DNA of 64,000 bases from Paraburkholderia polaris (GTDB lineage: Bacteria > Pseudomonadota > Gammaproteobacteria > Burkholderiales > Burkholderiaceae): NCBI RefSeq assembly GCF_012927345.1, contig NZ_JABBGJ010000006.1, positions 186,001 to 250,000 on the forward strand. The letters are read 5' to 3'. Under the pieces are notes generated by a model. It was not told the DNA's origin and ran no database searches. It worked only from the letters and a program-made list of their open reading frames with translations. Made by a program: the position numbers and the translations under genes. The first letter of the stretch is position 1; each line of letters starts with the position of its first letter. This document shows positions 34,900 through 43,049 of the stretch, piece by piece.

Positions 34900-35108
34900 T
34901 TTCCGGTCTCCTGTGCGGCTGCGGCGAGCTCGTCCTTGGTTTGATCGCCGACGGCCCAATACATGGCCGGCGTGACCGTCGCGTACACGCGGATGGTGTT
35001 GAGCGGCGCGCCTAGCGTTTCGTGCACCGTGCGGGCCACGGCCTTGACGCACGCCTTGACGGCGGCATCGTCGCGACCTTCGACGAGTGAAATATGGATG
35101 ATGGGCAT
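34896..35108 (-). CDS. Second tautomerase-family protein (4-OT-like)
   Basis: A 70-aa tautomerase with Pro next to the initiator Met ([14 protein letters not shown]) and the usual beta-alpha-beta length. It differs clearly from the DmpI-like protein at 33095. Ribosome site GAGGAAAG precedes the ATG; the stop overlaps the hydratase start. Two tautomerases in one operon can form heterohexamers or act on different enols, for example one on the primary 2-hydroxymuconate and one on a substituted analogue. Which applies is not visible in the sequence. Confidence 0.82.
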   Translation of the reverse strand: MPIIHISLVEGRDDAAVKACVKAVARTVHETLGAPLNTIRVYATVTPAMYWAVGDQTKDELAAAAQETGK

Positions 35109-35141
35109 GGCTTTCCTCTGTGCGTGACGTGACACGATTGG

Positions 35142-35897
35142 TTAGAGTGCAGCGGGCGGCGCCACCACGGCCGCCGTCTGGCCGCTACGCGCAAGCGCTG
35201 CGGCAACGTTCCCCTGAGCTTTCATTTCTTCGATGAAAACAGCGAGCGCTGACGCTGCTTCGAAACGATCCTTCGGCACGCCCATCGCCTGGCGAATCGT
35301 CATGAAGCTGTCGTCGAGTACGCGCAAGCCCTCGTGCGTCGATGCATAACGGCTGACTACCTGGCGCACGCCGGCAGCAGCGTCGCAGCCTTGCGTGACG
35401 AACGCCTCAAACGCTTCGGCGGCGGTGGCGTGACGTTCGATCTGCGCTTCCTTGAGCGTGCGTGTCAGATAGAGGTCGTATGCGCTGCCCGCACCCACCG
35501 TGATGCGTACGCCGCTGCGGTCGACCTGCTCGCTACGCTGCAACGGCGATTCTTCGCGCACCATGTACGCGCCTTCGATCAGCACATACGGCGGCGTGAA
35601 GGCGATCTGCTCGCCGCGTGTGGGATCGATCGCGAGGAACGCGACGTTCCATGCGTTGTTGGCGAGCGCTTCGAACACTTTGCCCGCTGCTTCGAACGTG
35701 ACGAATTGCACTTCTACGCCGAGCCGCTTGGCGAGTTCACGTGCAAGCTCGACGGAAACACCGCTGAGCTCGCCGTTATCAGCCGAGCGCTGCGCGAGCA
35801 CTGTATTGCCAAGATTGATCGCCGCGCGTAACACGCCGCCCGGCGCAAGCTGCTCACGCGCCTGCTGAAGTAGCTGCTGAAGCTGTGCGTCGCTCAT
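35142..35897 (-). CDS. Family 3 solute-binding-like protein without signal peptide
   Basis: A 251-aa protein with the fold signature of amino-acid-type periplasmic binding proteins: [43 protein letters not shown] and [16 protein letters not shown]. The start ATG overlaps the stop of the dioxygenase gene (ATGA), giving [12 protein letters not shown], which has no hydrophobic export signal; the upstream frame has none either. It is therefore predicted cytoplasmic, and no ABC permease or ATPase gene is nearby. It sits tightly inside the ring-cleavage operon. It may bind a pathway acid in the cytosol or have an enzymatic role like cyclohexadienyl dehydratase, which shares this fold. Confidence 0.75.
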   Translation of the reverse strand: MSDAQLQQLLQQAREQLAPGGVLRAAINLGNTVLAQRSADNGELSGVSVELARELAKRLGVEVQFVTFEAAGKVFEALANNAWNVAFLAIDPTRGEQIAFTPPYVLIEGAYMVREESPLQRSEQVDRSGVRITVGAGSAYDLYLTRTLKEAQIERHATAAEAFEAFVTQGCDAAAGVRQVVSRYASTHEGLRVLDDSFMTIRQAMGVPKDRFEAASALAVFIEEMKAQGNVAAALARSGQTAAVVAPPAAL

Positions 35898-36838
35898 GAC
35901 GTGCGCTCCAGCACGGACCACGCCGGGCGCGGGCCTTCCGCCTTGCCGGTGATCGGTGGTTTCGGCAGTTTGGCCTCGCCTGCTTCGATCCTGAAGTGAT
36001 GCGCGAGCGAATACCACGGTCCCTGAATATCGCCGGACGGTGCGGGCTCGTTGTCGTGCAACACGTATTGGCCCACGAGCGGCTGCGTCACGCCGAATTG
36101 CACGTCGGTATCGAGATTGGGATCGTCGCTCGAATAGACCTGCGAGAACTGGGTCTTGAAACCCGGCTTGTAGATCATGAAGTGGATGTGCGCCGGACGC
36201 ATATTGTGGCGGCCTTGCGCGCGCAGCAGTTCGCCGACCGGGCCCGACAACGGTATTGGATAACCCGCCGGCTTTACGCTGCGGAACGCAATGTGGCCTT
36301 CGCTATCCGTGGTCAGCTTGCCGCGCAGATTCATGTCGGCCTGCTCCGGGTCCTGGTTTTCATAGAAACCTTCGGCGGACGTGTGCCACACGTCGACTTC
36401 GGCCCCTTCGACCGGTTTGCCCTCGGCATCGTGCACCCATGCATCGACGAAGATCGGCACGCCCACAGTTTCCGAGCGGACGATCGAACCGCCGTTTGGC
36501 GTGGCGGGCGAGTCCATCCGCCAGAACGGCCCCATCAGGTTGGCGGTCGTTTCGGTTTGGCCGTTGTCGCCGTTATTCAGCAGACAAACCAGCGACGAGA
36601 GTCCGACCGAACCAGCCGCCAGCACGACCTCGTTGTGCGATGCGCTCGACAGTTGTCCGAGCTTGGCGATGAAGCCACAGGCCTGATGAAACTCAGATTC
36701 AGTGAGTTTGGCGTCGCGTGCGAAGTCATGCAGATGCAGCACTGCGGCCGACATGATTTCGCGGAAGCGCGCGTTGGGCGCGCGGCTCAGTTCCGCGAGA
36801 ACCGCCTGGGTGACGTCTTTCTGATTACCGATGATCAT
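35894..36838 (-). CDS. Intradiol ring-cleavage dioxygenase (hydroxyquinol 1,2-dioxygenase-like)
   Basis: A 314-aa Fe(III) intradiol dioxygenase, first gene of its operon. An N-terminal helical dimerisation domain (about 1-100) is followed by LMGPFWRMDSP, then the iron ligands: Tyr in AEGFYENQ, Tyr in GYPIPLSGPVG and the two His in RPAHIHFMI. The style is that of hydroxyquinol 1,2-dioxygenases (EGFY.NQ/VQ), which cleave trihydroxybenzenes. ATG at 36838 follows GGAG; a TTG four codons upstream is unlikely. The downstream genes accept 2-hydroxymuconate, which intradiol cleavage of pyrogallol would give; hydroxyquinol cleavage would give maleylacetate instead. Confidence 0.88.
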   Translation of the reverse strand: MIIGNQKDVTQAVLAELSRAPNARFREIMSAAVLHLHDFARDAKLTESEFHQACGFIAKLGQLSSASHNEVVLAAGSVGLSSLVCLLNNGDNGQTETTANLMGPFWRMDSPATPNGGSIVRSETVGVPIFVDAWVHDAEGKPVEGAEVDVWHTSAEGFYENQDPEQADMNLRGKLTTDSEGHIAFRSVKPAGYPIPLSGPVGELLRAQGRHNMRPAHIHFMIYKPGFKTQFSQVYSSDDPNLDTDVQFGVTQPLVGQYVLHDNEPAPSGDIQGPWYSLAHHFRIEAGEAKLPKPPITGKAEGPRPAWSVLERTS

Positions 36839-36944
36839 GCCTGTCTCCAATCGTGTGCGCGCTACGCCGGCTTTTCAAGCGTTACGGACTTTGCGGACGA
36901 CGCGCTGCTGTACGTATTGCAACCATGATGCACGCCAACCTAAC

Positions 36945-36990
36945 ATACCGTCCAATACCGTTTTTCAAAATCCTGATACCGTATCGGTAT
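36945..36990. promoter_or_regulatory. Triple ATACCGT repeats with a palindrome, candidate LysR operator
   Basis: ATACCGT occurs at 36945-36951, 36955-36961 and 36976-36982. The last copy is half of a perfect palindrome ATACCG-TAT-CGGTAT (36976-36990) with T-N11-A spacing (T36977, A36989). The site lies between the divergent dioxygenase and LysR genes, as for an activator with a recognition site plus an activation site. Confidence 0.6.
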
Positions 36991-37047
36991 GGCTCCAGGC
37001 AGCACAATGCCTCGCCGATATCGGCGTACGAACTGGGAAGAGAGACG

Positions 37048-37956
37048 ATGGAACTGAAGCAGATGCGCTATTTCCTTGCCCTCGCTGAGGAACTGAACTT
37101 CGGGCGGGCCGCCGAGCGCCTGCACATGGCGCAACCACCGCTCACACGGAATATTCGTGCGCTCGAAGAAGAACTCGGCACACAGTTATTCATCCGCACG
37201 GCCAAAGGGGCGGAACTGACGGAAGCGGGTCGTGCACTGCTCGACGAAGTGCCGAACATTCTGGCGCTGTCCCGTCGCGCCGAAGAACAGACCCAGCTCG
37301 CCGGCCAGGGTTATATGGGGCGGCTCGACGTCGGCATCTTCAGTTCCGGGATCCTGAATGTGATTCCACGACTGCTGGCTGAATTTCATACCGAGCGTCC
37401 AGAGGTAAAAATCGGCCTGCACAATATGTCGAAGGCGGAGCAGATCGCGGCGCTTCGCGAGCGTCGTATCACGATCGGTTTTAACAGGCTGGTGCCGAAC
37501 GAAAGCGATATCGCCGTCGACTGGGTACAGCGCGAGCCGTTTCTGGTGGCGCTTTATGAGGGGCATCCACTATGCGAGAAGAGAGCCGTGACGCTGCGCG
37601 ACCTCGACAACGAGCGCATGATTCTGTACCCCAACGCACCGGTGCATGGGCTCGCGCAGGAAGTCACCGCCGCATTTCGTGCGGAAGGCGTCCGCTTGCG
37701 CGTTGAACAGGAAGTGGAGGACGTCGTCACGTGCATCGCGCTGGTTGCGAGCCGCTTCGGCGTGTGTGTGACGACCGAGTCAGCGGTCAACCTGCGCCTG
37801 CCCGGCGTGGTGTACCGACCGCTTAAGTCAGCTCAGTTGCGCGAGATCGAGTTGAGTTGCCTGTATCGGCGCGAAGACACCTCGCCGATCCTGCAAGCGT
37901 TTCTCGAGTTGATACGATTGTCCCGGGCGAAACATGTCCGCGTGAAGCACCTCTGA
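37048..37956 (+). CDS. LysR-family transcriptional regulator of the ring-cleavage operon
   Basis: A 302-aa LysR regulator of the CatR/BenM-like type. It starts MELKQMRYFLALAEELNFGRAAERL, with recognition helix MAQPPLTRNIRALEEELG; FIRTAKGAELTEAG ends the DNA-binding domain and the effector domain follows. ATG is preceded by GGGAAGAGAG. Regulators with this N terminus commonly activate beta-ketoadipate-type and chlorocatechol operons in response to muconates, matching the adjacent intradiol dioxygenase gene. It is divergent from the operon with ATACCGT repeats between. An enol or muconate ligand is inferred. Confidence 0.9.
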   Translation: MELKQMRYFLALAEELNFGRAAERLHMAQPPLTRNIRALEEELGTQLFIRTAKGAELTEAGRALLDEVPNILALSRRAEEQTQLAGQGYMGRLDVGIFSSGILNVIPRLLAEFHTERPEVKIGLHNMSKAEQIAALRERRITIGFNRLVPNESDIAVDWVQREPFLVALYEGHPLCEKRAVTLRDLDNERMILYPNAPVHGLAQEVTAAFRAEGVRLRVEQEVEDVVTCIALVASRFGVCVTTESAVNLRLPGVVYRPLKSAQLREIELSCLYRREDTSPILQAFLELIRLSRAKHVRVKHL

Positions 37957-38046
37957 ACGTAGCAATTGCGCACCGCCGCTTGAACGAGCGTGCCGTTAGT
38001 CGAATTTCAAAGGCCGCCCCGTACCACTGCTTGCCCCTCTCCGAAC

Positions 38047-38913
38047 TTAAGTACACCCTGCCTTCGGATCCTGCGCCGTATCGCGCGCGCCGAAGCCAAA
38101 CAGGCTGCATGGCGTATTCCACAAGACGCGCCGGCGCGCGTCGGGATCGGGAATCAGGCGCTGCACCAGCGTCAGCAGCGGAGCATAGTCCATCCGTACC
38201 GGCGAGCGCAGGAAAGGCCAATCCGAGCCCCACACGCAGCGATCCGGTCCAAACGCGCGAAGAATCAGTCGCGCGAAAGTCTGCGCATCTTCGTACGGAT
38301 ATTCAAGCTGCGAAAATTTTTGTAGCCCTGAAATCTTGACGAACGTGCGAGCGGTATCGGCAAGACGCAGCAGCGCCTGGAAGCCGGGCTGGTTCATGCC
38401 GGCGGCGACATCGGGCCGACCGCAGTGGTCGATAAGTACCCGCGTCTCAGTCCGCCCGATCAGCGGCTCGAGCGCGACCAACTGATCGCCCGTGACCTGG
38501 ATCTGCGCGAACGTATCAAGGTCGGACAAGGTGTTGAAGAGCGAGTCGGCACCGTTCATTACTTCGACGCCCTCCATTGCCGGGTTGAAGGCAACGCCCA
38601 CAACACCCGCGGCCTTCATCTCCACCAAATCTCTCCGGCTCACATCGTTGTCCACCACGGCGATGCCTTTGAAACGATTGCCATCACGCGCGATCGCATC
38701 GAGCATGCAGCGATTGTCCGTGCGGTAACCGCTCGTCGGCCCGACCAGCAGCGCATGCTGCACGCCGCACGCGTCCATCACGCGGGCAAACTGCGCAGCG
38801 GTGCCTATCTCCTGCATCGACGGCCGGTACGCAGTGTCGGCGCGATAGGGAAAGCGTGCAGGATCGAAAATGTGGTTGTGACAGTCGATCTTCTCTTCGT
38901 CGAAGATATTCAT
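38047..38913 (-). CDS. Amidohydrolase-2 family protein (LigI/PDC-hydrolase-like)
   Basis: A 288-aa amidohydrolase of the COG3618 type, which includes 2-pyrone-4,6-dicarboxylate lactonase (LigI) and 4-sulfomuconolactonase. Metal and catalytic residues are seen: DCHNHIFDP (H-x-H), VLIDHCGRPDVA, and the conserved late Asp in CVWGSDWPFLRSP. The Arg-rich TYRPS..E block near residue 30 is also typical. It would hydrolyse a lactone or pyrone intermediate in the cytoplasm. Its start overlaps by four bases (ATGA) the stop of the TIM-barrel gene upstream. It is convergent with the LysR gene ending at 37956. Unlike the ACMSD-like protein at 11357, the key Asp is intact. Confidence 0.82.
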   Translation of the reverse strand: MNIFDEEKIDCHNHIFDPARFPYRADTAYRPSMQEIGTAAQFARVMDACGVQHALLVGPTSGYRTDNRCMLDAIARDGNRFKGIAVVDNDVSRRDLVEMKAAGVVGVAFNPAMEGVEVMNGADSLFNTLSDLDTFAQIQVTGDQLVALEPLIGRTETRVLIDHCGRPDVAAGMNQPGFQALLRLADTARTFVKISGLQKFSQLEYPYEDAQTFARLILRAFGPDRCVWGSDWPFLRSPVRMDYAPLLTLVQRLIPDPDARRRVLWNTPCSLFGFGARDTAQDPKAGCT

Positions 38914-39758
38914 TGACGAGACTCTCCGCGCGATTCGTGGCGGCTGCGTGCAAGCTCAAGCAAACCGCGCGTGCTTCGGTACGCGAGTTCGAGCCGCTCC
39001 GTCGTGGGCAGCGACGGCAACGGCATTTCCACGCTCAGCGCCGTGCCAGCAGGCAGCGCGTCCAGCAACTCGCTGAGCGGCAACACGCCCTCACCGGGTG
39101 GCAACCGGCCGGTGCGCGCTTCGAGGATCGTCGCGTCGTCTCCGACCGGCTCGTTTTGCGACGCGTCGCAAAACTGCACTGCACGCACCATCCCCTCGGG
39201 GAGTGCCCGGATGTCGCCTGGACTGCCGCCCGAGCGCGCGAGATGCAACGCGTCGACGAGAATCGCGAGGTTTGCACTGTCCGCGCGTTCGACGATCGAC
39301 CGGGCCTGGTTCAGCGTGCCGACGTGGCGCCAGCGCATGAACTCCAGATCGACACGCAAGCCATATCGCGCGGCCAGTTCACACAACGCCGCCAGGTTGG
39401 CGGCAAGCCGCCCTGCATCAGGATCGTCGCCCGAGACCGTCACGCAGCTGGCGCCCAGATCGGCCGCTGCGTCGAACATCGGCGCATAGGACGCGACGTC
39501 GATATCGGGCAACATCGGAATGAACTCGACGTCGTGCACGGTCATGCCCTCGTCCGCAAGAACGCGCCGCAGTGCGCGATGCGCTTCGCTGCCCACTATG
39601 GACGGGTAAGCAATCGCACCCGCAGAGGTCGGATTGAGCCTGAGCCCCACCGCGCCGAACCCAGCGCGAGCGGCTTGCTTCACCCATTCCAGCGGGGCCA
39701 GCTCCAGCGCAGTGAGATGCGCGACCGCAAGTTTCTGCACTACTGTCAACGCGTTCAA
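38910..39758 (-). CDS. TIM-barrel sugar-phosphate isomerase/epimerase-like protein
   Basis: A 282-aa xylose-isomerase-like protein. Start is taken as TTG at 39758, because GGGAGG lies eight bases upstream and the start overlaps the SDR stop as TTGA; no ATG fits the N terminus (NALTVVQKLAVAHL). Probable metal ligands: Glu in DLEFMRW, Asp/His in LVDALHLARSGG, FCDAS, and Glu in SVEMPLPS. It is the paralogue of the protein at 30223-31035. It is coupled to the amidohydrolase downstream and the SDR upstream, so it likely acts between an oxidation and a lactone hydrolysis. Substrate not known. Confidence 0.75.
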   Translation of the reverse strand: MNALTVVQKLAVAHLTALELAPLEWVKQAARAGFGAVGLRLNPTSAGAIAYPSIVGSEAHRALRRVLADEGMTVHDVEFIPMLPDIDVASYAPMFDAAADLGASCVTVSGDDPDAGRLAANLAALCELAARYGLRVDLEFMRWRHVGTLNQARSIVERADSANLAILVDALHLARSGGSPGDIRALPEGMVRAVQFCDASQNEPVGDDATILEARTGRLPPGEGVLPLSELLDALPAGTALSVEMPLPSLPTTERLELAYRSTRGLLELARSRHESRGESRQ

Positions 39759-40495
39759 TATGTGGCCCTCCCGCCTGTCAGATCGAAGGTGAAGCCGCTC
39801 GTAAAACTGCATTCGGGACTGGCGATCCAGCTGACCATCGCACCGACTTCCTCGATCTGAAGGAAGCGGCCCATCGGAATCTTGGCCTTGCTCGCCTCGA
39901 TATGCGCATCGGACATCTCGCTGAATAGCTCCGTTTCGACCATCGCCGGCGCGACACAGTTGATGAGCACGTTGTCCTTTGCCAGTTCCTTCGCCGCGGC
40001 TTTGGTGAACGCGATCACACCCGCTTTCGCCGCCGAGTACCCAGAGATGAACTGAACCCCTTCCTTGCCCGCGATTGATGCAACGTTGACAATGCGGCCA
40101 CCGCCACGCGCGCGCATATGCGGAATCGCGACGCGGCAACAATAAAACACGCTGTTCAGATCCACGGCGAGCACACGTTGCCAGGCGTCCACGGGATACT
40201 CCCAGCACGGCGATACCGGCCCGTTGATCCCCGCGTTATTCACGAGGATATCCACCTGCCCCAACTTGTCGAGCGTGGCGGCAAACGCCTGTTCGACTGA
40301 GTCGATGGATGCGACGTCGACCTGCTGGACGTGGTCGGGCGCGAAGCCCAGCCGTTGCGCGCCGCAGCTGCTCACATCGAGGTCCCACACTGCCACGCGT
40401 GCACCATCTGCTTTCAGCTTTTGCGCGATACCCAGACCAATGCCGCGCGCGGCGCCGGTCACGATGGCCACTTTCCCGTCGAGAGAGCGAGTCAT
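39755..40495 (-). CDS. Short-chain dehydrogenase/reductase
   Basis: A 246-aa classical SDR with intact motifs: TGAARGIGLG, NNAG, catalytic Ser in NVASIAGKEG and YSAAK. The Asp in AVWDLDVS suggests NAD+. It lies between the MFS transporter gene (upstream) and the TIM-barrel gene, whose TTG start overlaps its TGA. In a LigI-type context it may oxidise a hemiacetal or semialdehyde to a pyrone or lactone, or be a sugar-acid dehydrogenase. The C-terminal FTFDLTGGRATY is the usual SDR end. Confidence 0.87.
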   Translation of the reverse strand: MTRSLDGKVAIVTGAARGIGLGIAQKLKADGARVAVWDLDVSSCGAQRLGFAPDHVQQVDVASIDSVEQAFAATLDKLGQVDILVNNAGINGPVSPCWEYPVDAWQRVLAVDLNSVFYCCRVAIPHMRARGGGRIVNVASIAGKEGVQFISGYSAAKAGVIAFTKAAAKELAKDNVLINCVAPAMVETELFSEMSDAHIEASKAKIPMGRFLQIEEVGAMVSWIASPECSFTSGFTFDLTGGRATY

Positions 40496-40514
40496 ATGCG
40501 GTTTCTTCCTTTCC

Positions 40515-41846
40515 TTAAAAAATGGTGTTCTGCAGTTCGATGCGCTTGATATCGCCGACTACGAAGAGGTAAGACAGTGCGCCGAGCAGGGTGACGGCTG
40601 AGATGAAGGCCAACGCGTAGCCGAACGAACCCGTTGCGTTGACGATCAGGCCGATCACGAGCGGCGTGACGATCCCCGCTGCATTGGCGAACAGATTGAA
40701 GAGACCGCCGCTCAGACCCAGCAGGCCCTTCGGGGCGATGTCCGAGACGATCATCCACGCCAGCGCCGACATCCCCTGGGCAAAGTAGGCGACGCAAAGA
40801 ATGGCGATGACGGTCGCGGTGGACTCGACATAATTCGCAAGGACAATGCTCGACGCAGCGAGCAGGCCCACGATGACCGGCAGCTTGCGCGACCAGTTGA
40901 GAGAGATGCCGCGGCGCAGCATGGCGTCGGAAATCCACCCGCCCGCGAGCGTACCCACCGACGCTGCGATGAATGGCAACACCGCGATCAGTCCGACCTT
41001 CAGCCACGGCATATGACGTTCGGTCACGAGGTAAGTCGGGAACCACGTCAAAAAGAAAACGTTGGTCGAGTTGCAGGCGAACTGGCCGAGACAGATACCG
41101 AGCATGCTGCGCCGCTTCAGGAGCGCGCCGATGTCGGACCAGCGGAAGTGCGTGGCCTGCTGGCTGCCGTCGACCACGCCGCCACCATCCGCAATGTAGT
41201 CGAGCTCAGCCCGATTCGCGCTCTTCGACTGATGCGGCTCGTGAAAGCGCATCAACCAGATGCCGCCGAACACGACCCCGACCGTGCCGACGATACCGAA
41301 CAGCGCCCGCCATCCATATCGTTGTTCCAGCCAGAACAGCAAGGGACTCAGGAAAGCCAGACCAACGTATTCCGCGAACGTGTAGATGCCGGTCGCGCGG
41401 GCGCGCTCGCTCTGCGGGAACCAGATAGCGACCACCCGGCTGTTGGTTGGAAAACACGGCGCCTCGGCAATGCCGATCAGCAGGCGCATGATCAACAGCG
41501 ATACAAAACCCGTCGCGAGGCCCTGCAAGCCCGTGAAGAGAGACCAGAGCGTGAGCGCGAAGAAATAGGTCCAGCGGGTTCCGACGCGGTCCAGCATCAC
41601 GCCGCCGGGAATCTGGGACGCCGTATACGTCCACGAGAACGCTGAAAAGATCACACCCATCAGGGCCGGATTGAGGCCGAGTTCGTGACTCATGCTCGGT
41701 GCGGCAATGCCGGCGACGCTGCGATCCAGATAGTTGATCATCGTACCGACCGCCAGCAGCGCGAGTATGCCGAACCGGGCGCGGGTTCGCCGCGCGGTCG
41801 TGCCAACATCGATTGCCGCGACGCCAGACTGAGTTGCGTGATTCAT
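40515..41846 (-). CDS. MFS transporter, anion:cation symporter (ACS) type
   Basis: A 443-aa inner-membrane transporter with 12 predicted helices. The motif INYLDRSVAGIAAPSM in helix 1 and GVMLDRVGTRWTYF mark the ACS family (phthalate, galactonate, hexuronate permeases), H+ symporters for organic anions. ATG at 41846 follows GGAG; 25 upstream codons are not used. It is the first gene of a minus-strand operon with SDR, TIM-barrel protein and amidohydrolase, divergent from a LysR gene. It probably imports that operon's aromatic or sugar-acid substrate. Confidence 0.87.
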   Translation of the reverse strand: MNHATQSGVAAIDVGTTARRTRARFGILALLAVGTMINYLDRSVAGIAAPSMSHELGLNPALMGVIFSAFSWTYTASQIPGGVMLDRVGTRWTYFFALTLWSLFTGLQGLATGFVSLLIMRLLIGIAEAPCFPTNSRVVAIWFPQSERARATGIYTFAEYVGLAFLSPLLFWLEQRYGWRALFGIVGTVGVVFGGIWLMRFHEPHQSKSANRAELDYIADGGGVVDGSQQATHFRWSDIGALLKRRSMLGICLGQFACNSTNVFFLTWFPTYLVTERHMPWLKVGLIAVLPFIAASVGTLAGGWISDAMLRRGISLNWSRKLPVIVGLLAASSIVLANYVESTATVIAILCVAYFAQGMSALAWMIVSDIAPKGLLGLSGGLFNLFANAAGIVTPLVIGLIVNATGSFGYALAFISAVTLLGALSYLFVVGDIKRIELQNTIF

Positions 41847-42037
41847 CGTGTCTCCATCCTGTCTGCTCTTTGGCGCGTTTCGCAAGTCGCCTGCTATCCG
41901 TTTTCCCGTTGCCCGCCTCACGCGAGTTTCAGGTGGTGCAGCTTGTGCGCGTTACGCAATGCGGGAGTCGGGCTCCCGTTGAGCAGATACTAGATAGTTA
42001 CCGCAAGCTTGTCGTATGCCGAGTTTCAGCTACCCTA

Positions 42038-42050
42038 TAACTTTTGGTTA
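42038..42050. promoter_or_regulatory. TAAC-N5-GTTA palindrome, candidate LysR site
   Basis: TAAC (42038-42041) and GTTA (42047-42050) form a short palindrome that also fits T-N11-A. It lies 30 bases before the LysR start and in the gap shared with the divergent MFS operon. Confidence 0.4.
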
Positions 42051-42080
42051 ATATCTCCGGCTACGTGTTCTGGAGGACGC

Positions 42081-42995
42081 ATGCGGTTCAAGCTGAGGCA
42101 GATGGAAGTGTTTCGCGCGGTCATGCTGACCGGGTCGATCAACGCAGCGGCGAAGATGCTCTATGTGTCTCAGCCGGCTGTCAGCAAACTCGTCTCCCAC
42201 ACCGAGACCACCTTGGGGCTGCGCCTCTTTGAACGCACGAAAGGCCGGCTTATACCGACAGCGGAAGCACAGGCGCTGTTCAGGGAAGTGGAGCAGGTCT
42301 ATCAGGCGGCGCTCTCAGTCGATCAATTTGCGCGGGCGCTGGCGCTCGGGCCTGCGAGCCTGTTGCGTGTGTCCTGTAGCCCGTCGTTGGCAACGTCGAT
42401 CGTCGCACCCGCAATCGTCGAGTTGAAACGGCAGCTGCCAGGGTTGAGCGTGGATTGGCACACCACCCTGATGGCCGACATGCCGCTAGAAGTGTTGAGC
42501 AAGGCCGTCGACGTGGCTATCACGTCAATGCCGATCGAACATGAACACCTCGACGTCGTGCCGTTCATGCGCGGCAGGATGGTCTGCGTTGTGCCGCCCG
42601 GCCACCGTCTCGCCGAACTCGAACCCATCGCGCTGGCCGACCTGGTTGGCGAACCGATGATTCTCTTCAGGCGCGACATTCCATTCGGCACGATGATCGC
42701 GCGCGCATGCCAGCAAGCCAGCGTAGAACTGGAATCCGTTGTGGATGTCACGCGCGCCGACCAGGCGCTGGCGCTTGTAAAGGGCGGTCTCGGGCTCGCC
42801 ATTGTCGACGAGTTCGCCGCGGAGAGTCAGGGCTTCATCATACGTCCGCTGATCGAGGAACTCGAACTCGTCTCGACCTTTGTCTATTCAAAGTTCTCTC
42901 CTCCATCCCGCAACACGACGCTGTTGATGCATGCGGTCTACCAGCAGGCGCAACGCATTAACCGGCATATTCCAGGTGCGTCGCTGCCGGTGTGA
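42081..42995 (+). CDS. LysR-family transcriptional regulator
   Basis: A 304-aa LysR protein with MRFKLRQMEVFRAVMLTGS, recognition helix VSQPAVSKLVSHTETTLG and FERTKGRLIPTAEA. It has a strong GGAGG ribosome site. N-terminal style resembles regulators of dicarboxylate or polyol uptake operons (GbpR/NocR-like). Divergent from the ACS transporter operon, which it most likely controls. Convergent with the nicotinate dehydrogenase gene whose stop is 55 bases away. Confidence 0.9.
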   Translation: MRFKLRQMEVFRAVMLTGSINAAAKMLYVSQPAVSKLVSHTETTLGLRLFERTKGRLIPTAEAQALFREVEQVYQAALSVDQFARALALGPASLLRVSCSPSLATSIVAPAIVELKRQLPGLSVDWHTTLMADMPLEVLSKAVDVAITSMPIEHEHLDVVPFMRGRMVCVVPPGHRLAELEPIALADLVGEPMILFRRDIPFGTMIARACQQASVELESVVDVTRADQALALVKGGLGLAIVDEFAAESQGFIIRPLIEELELVSTFVYSKFSPPSRNTTLLMHAVYQQAQRINRHIPGASLPV

Positions 42996-43049
42996 GGCCG
43001 AAGTGCGTGGGTCGGTTCGTCCTCTCGCCCATGCGCTTCGGCGCAAGCG

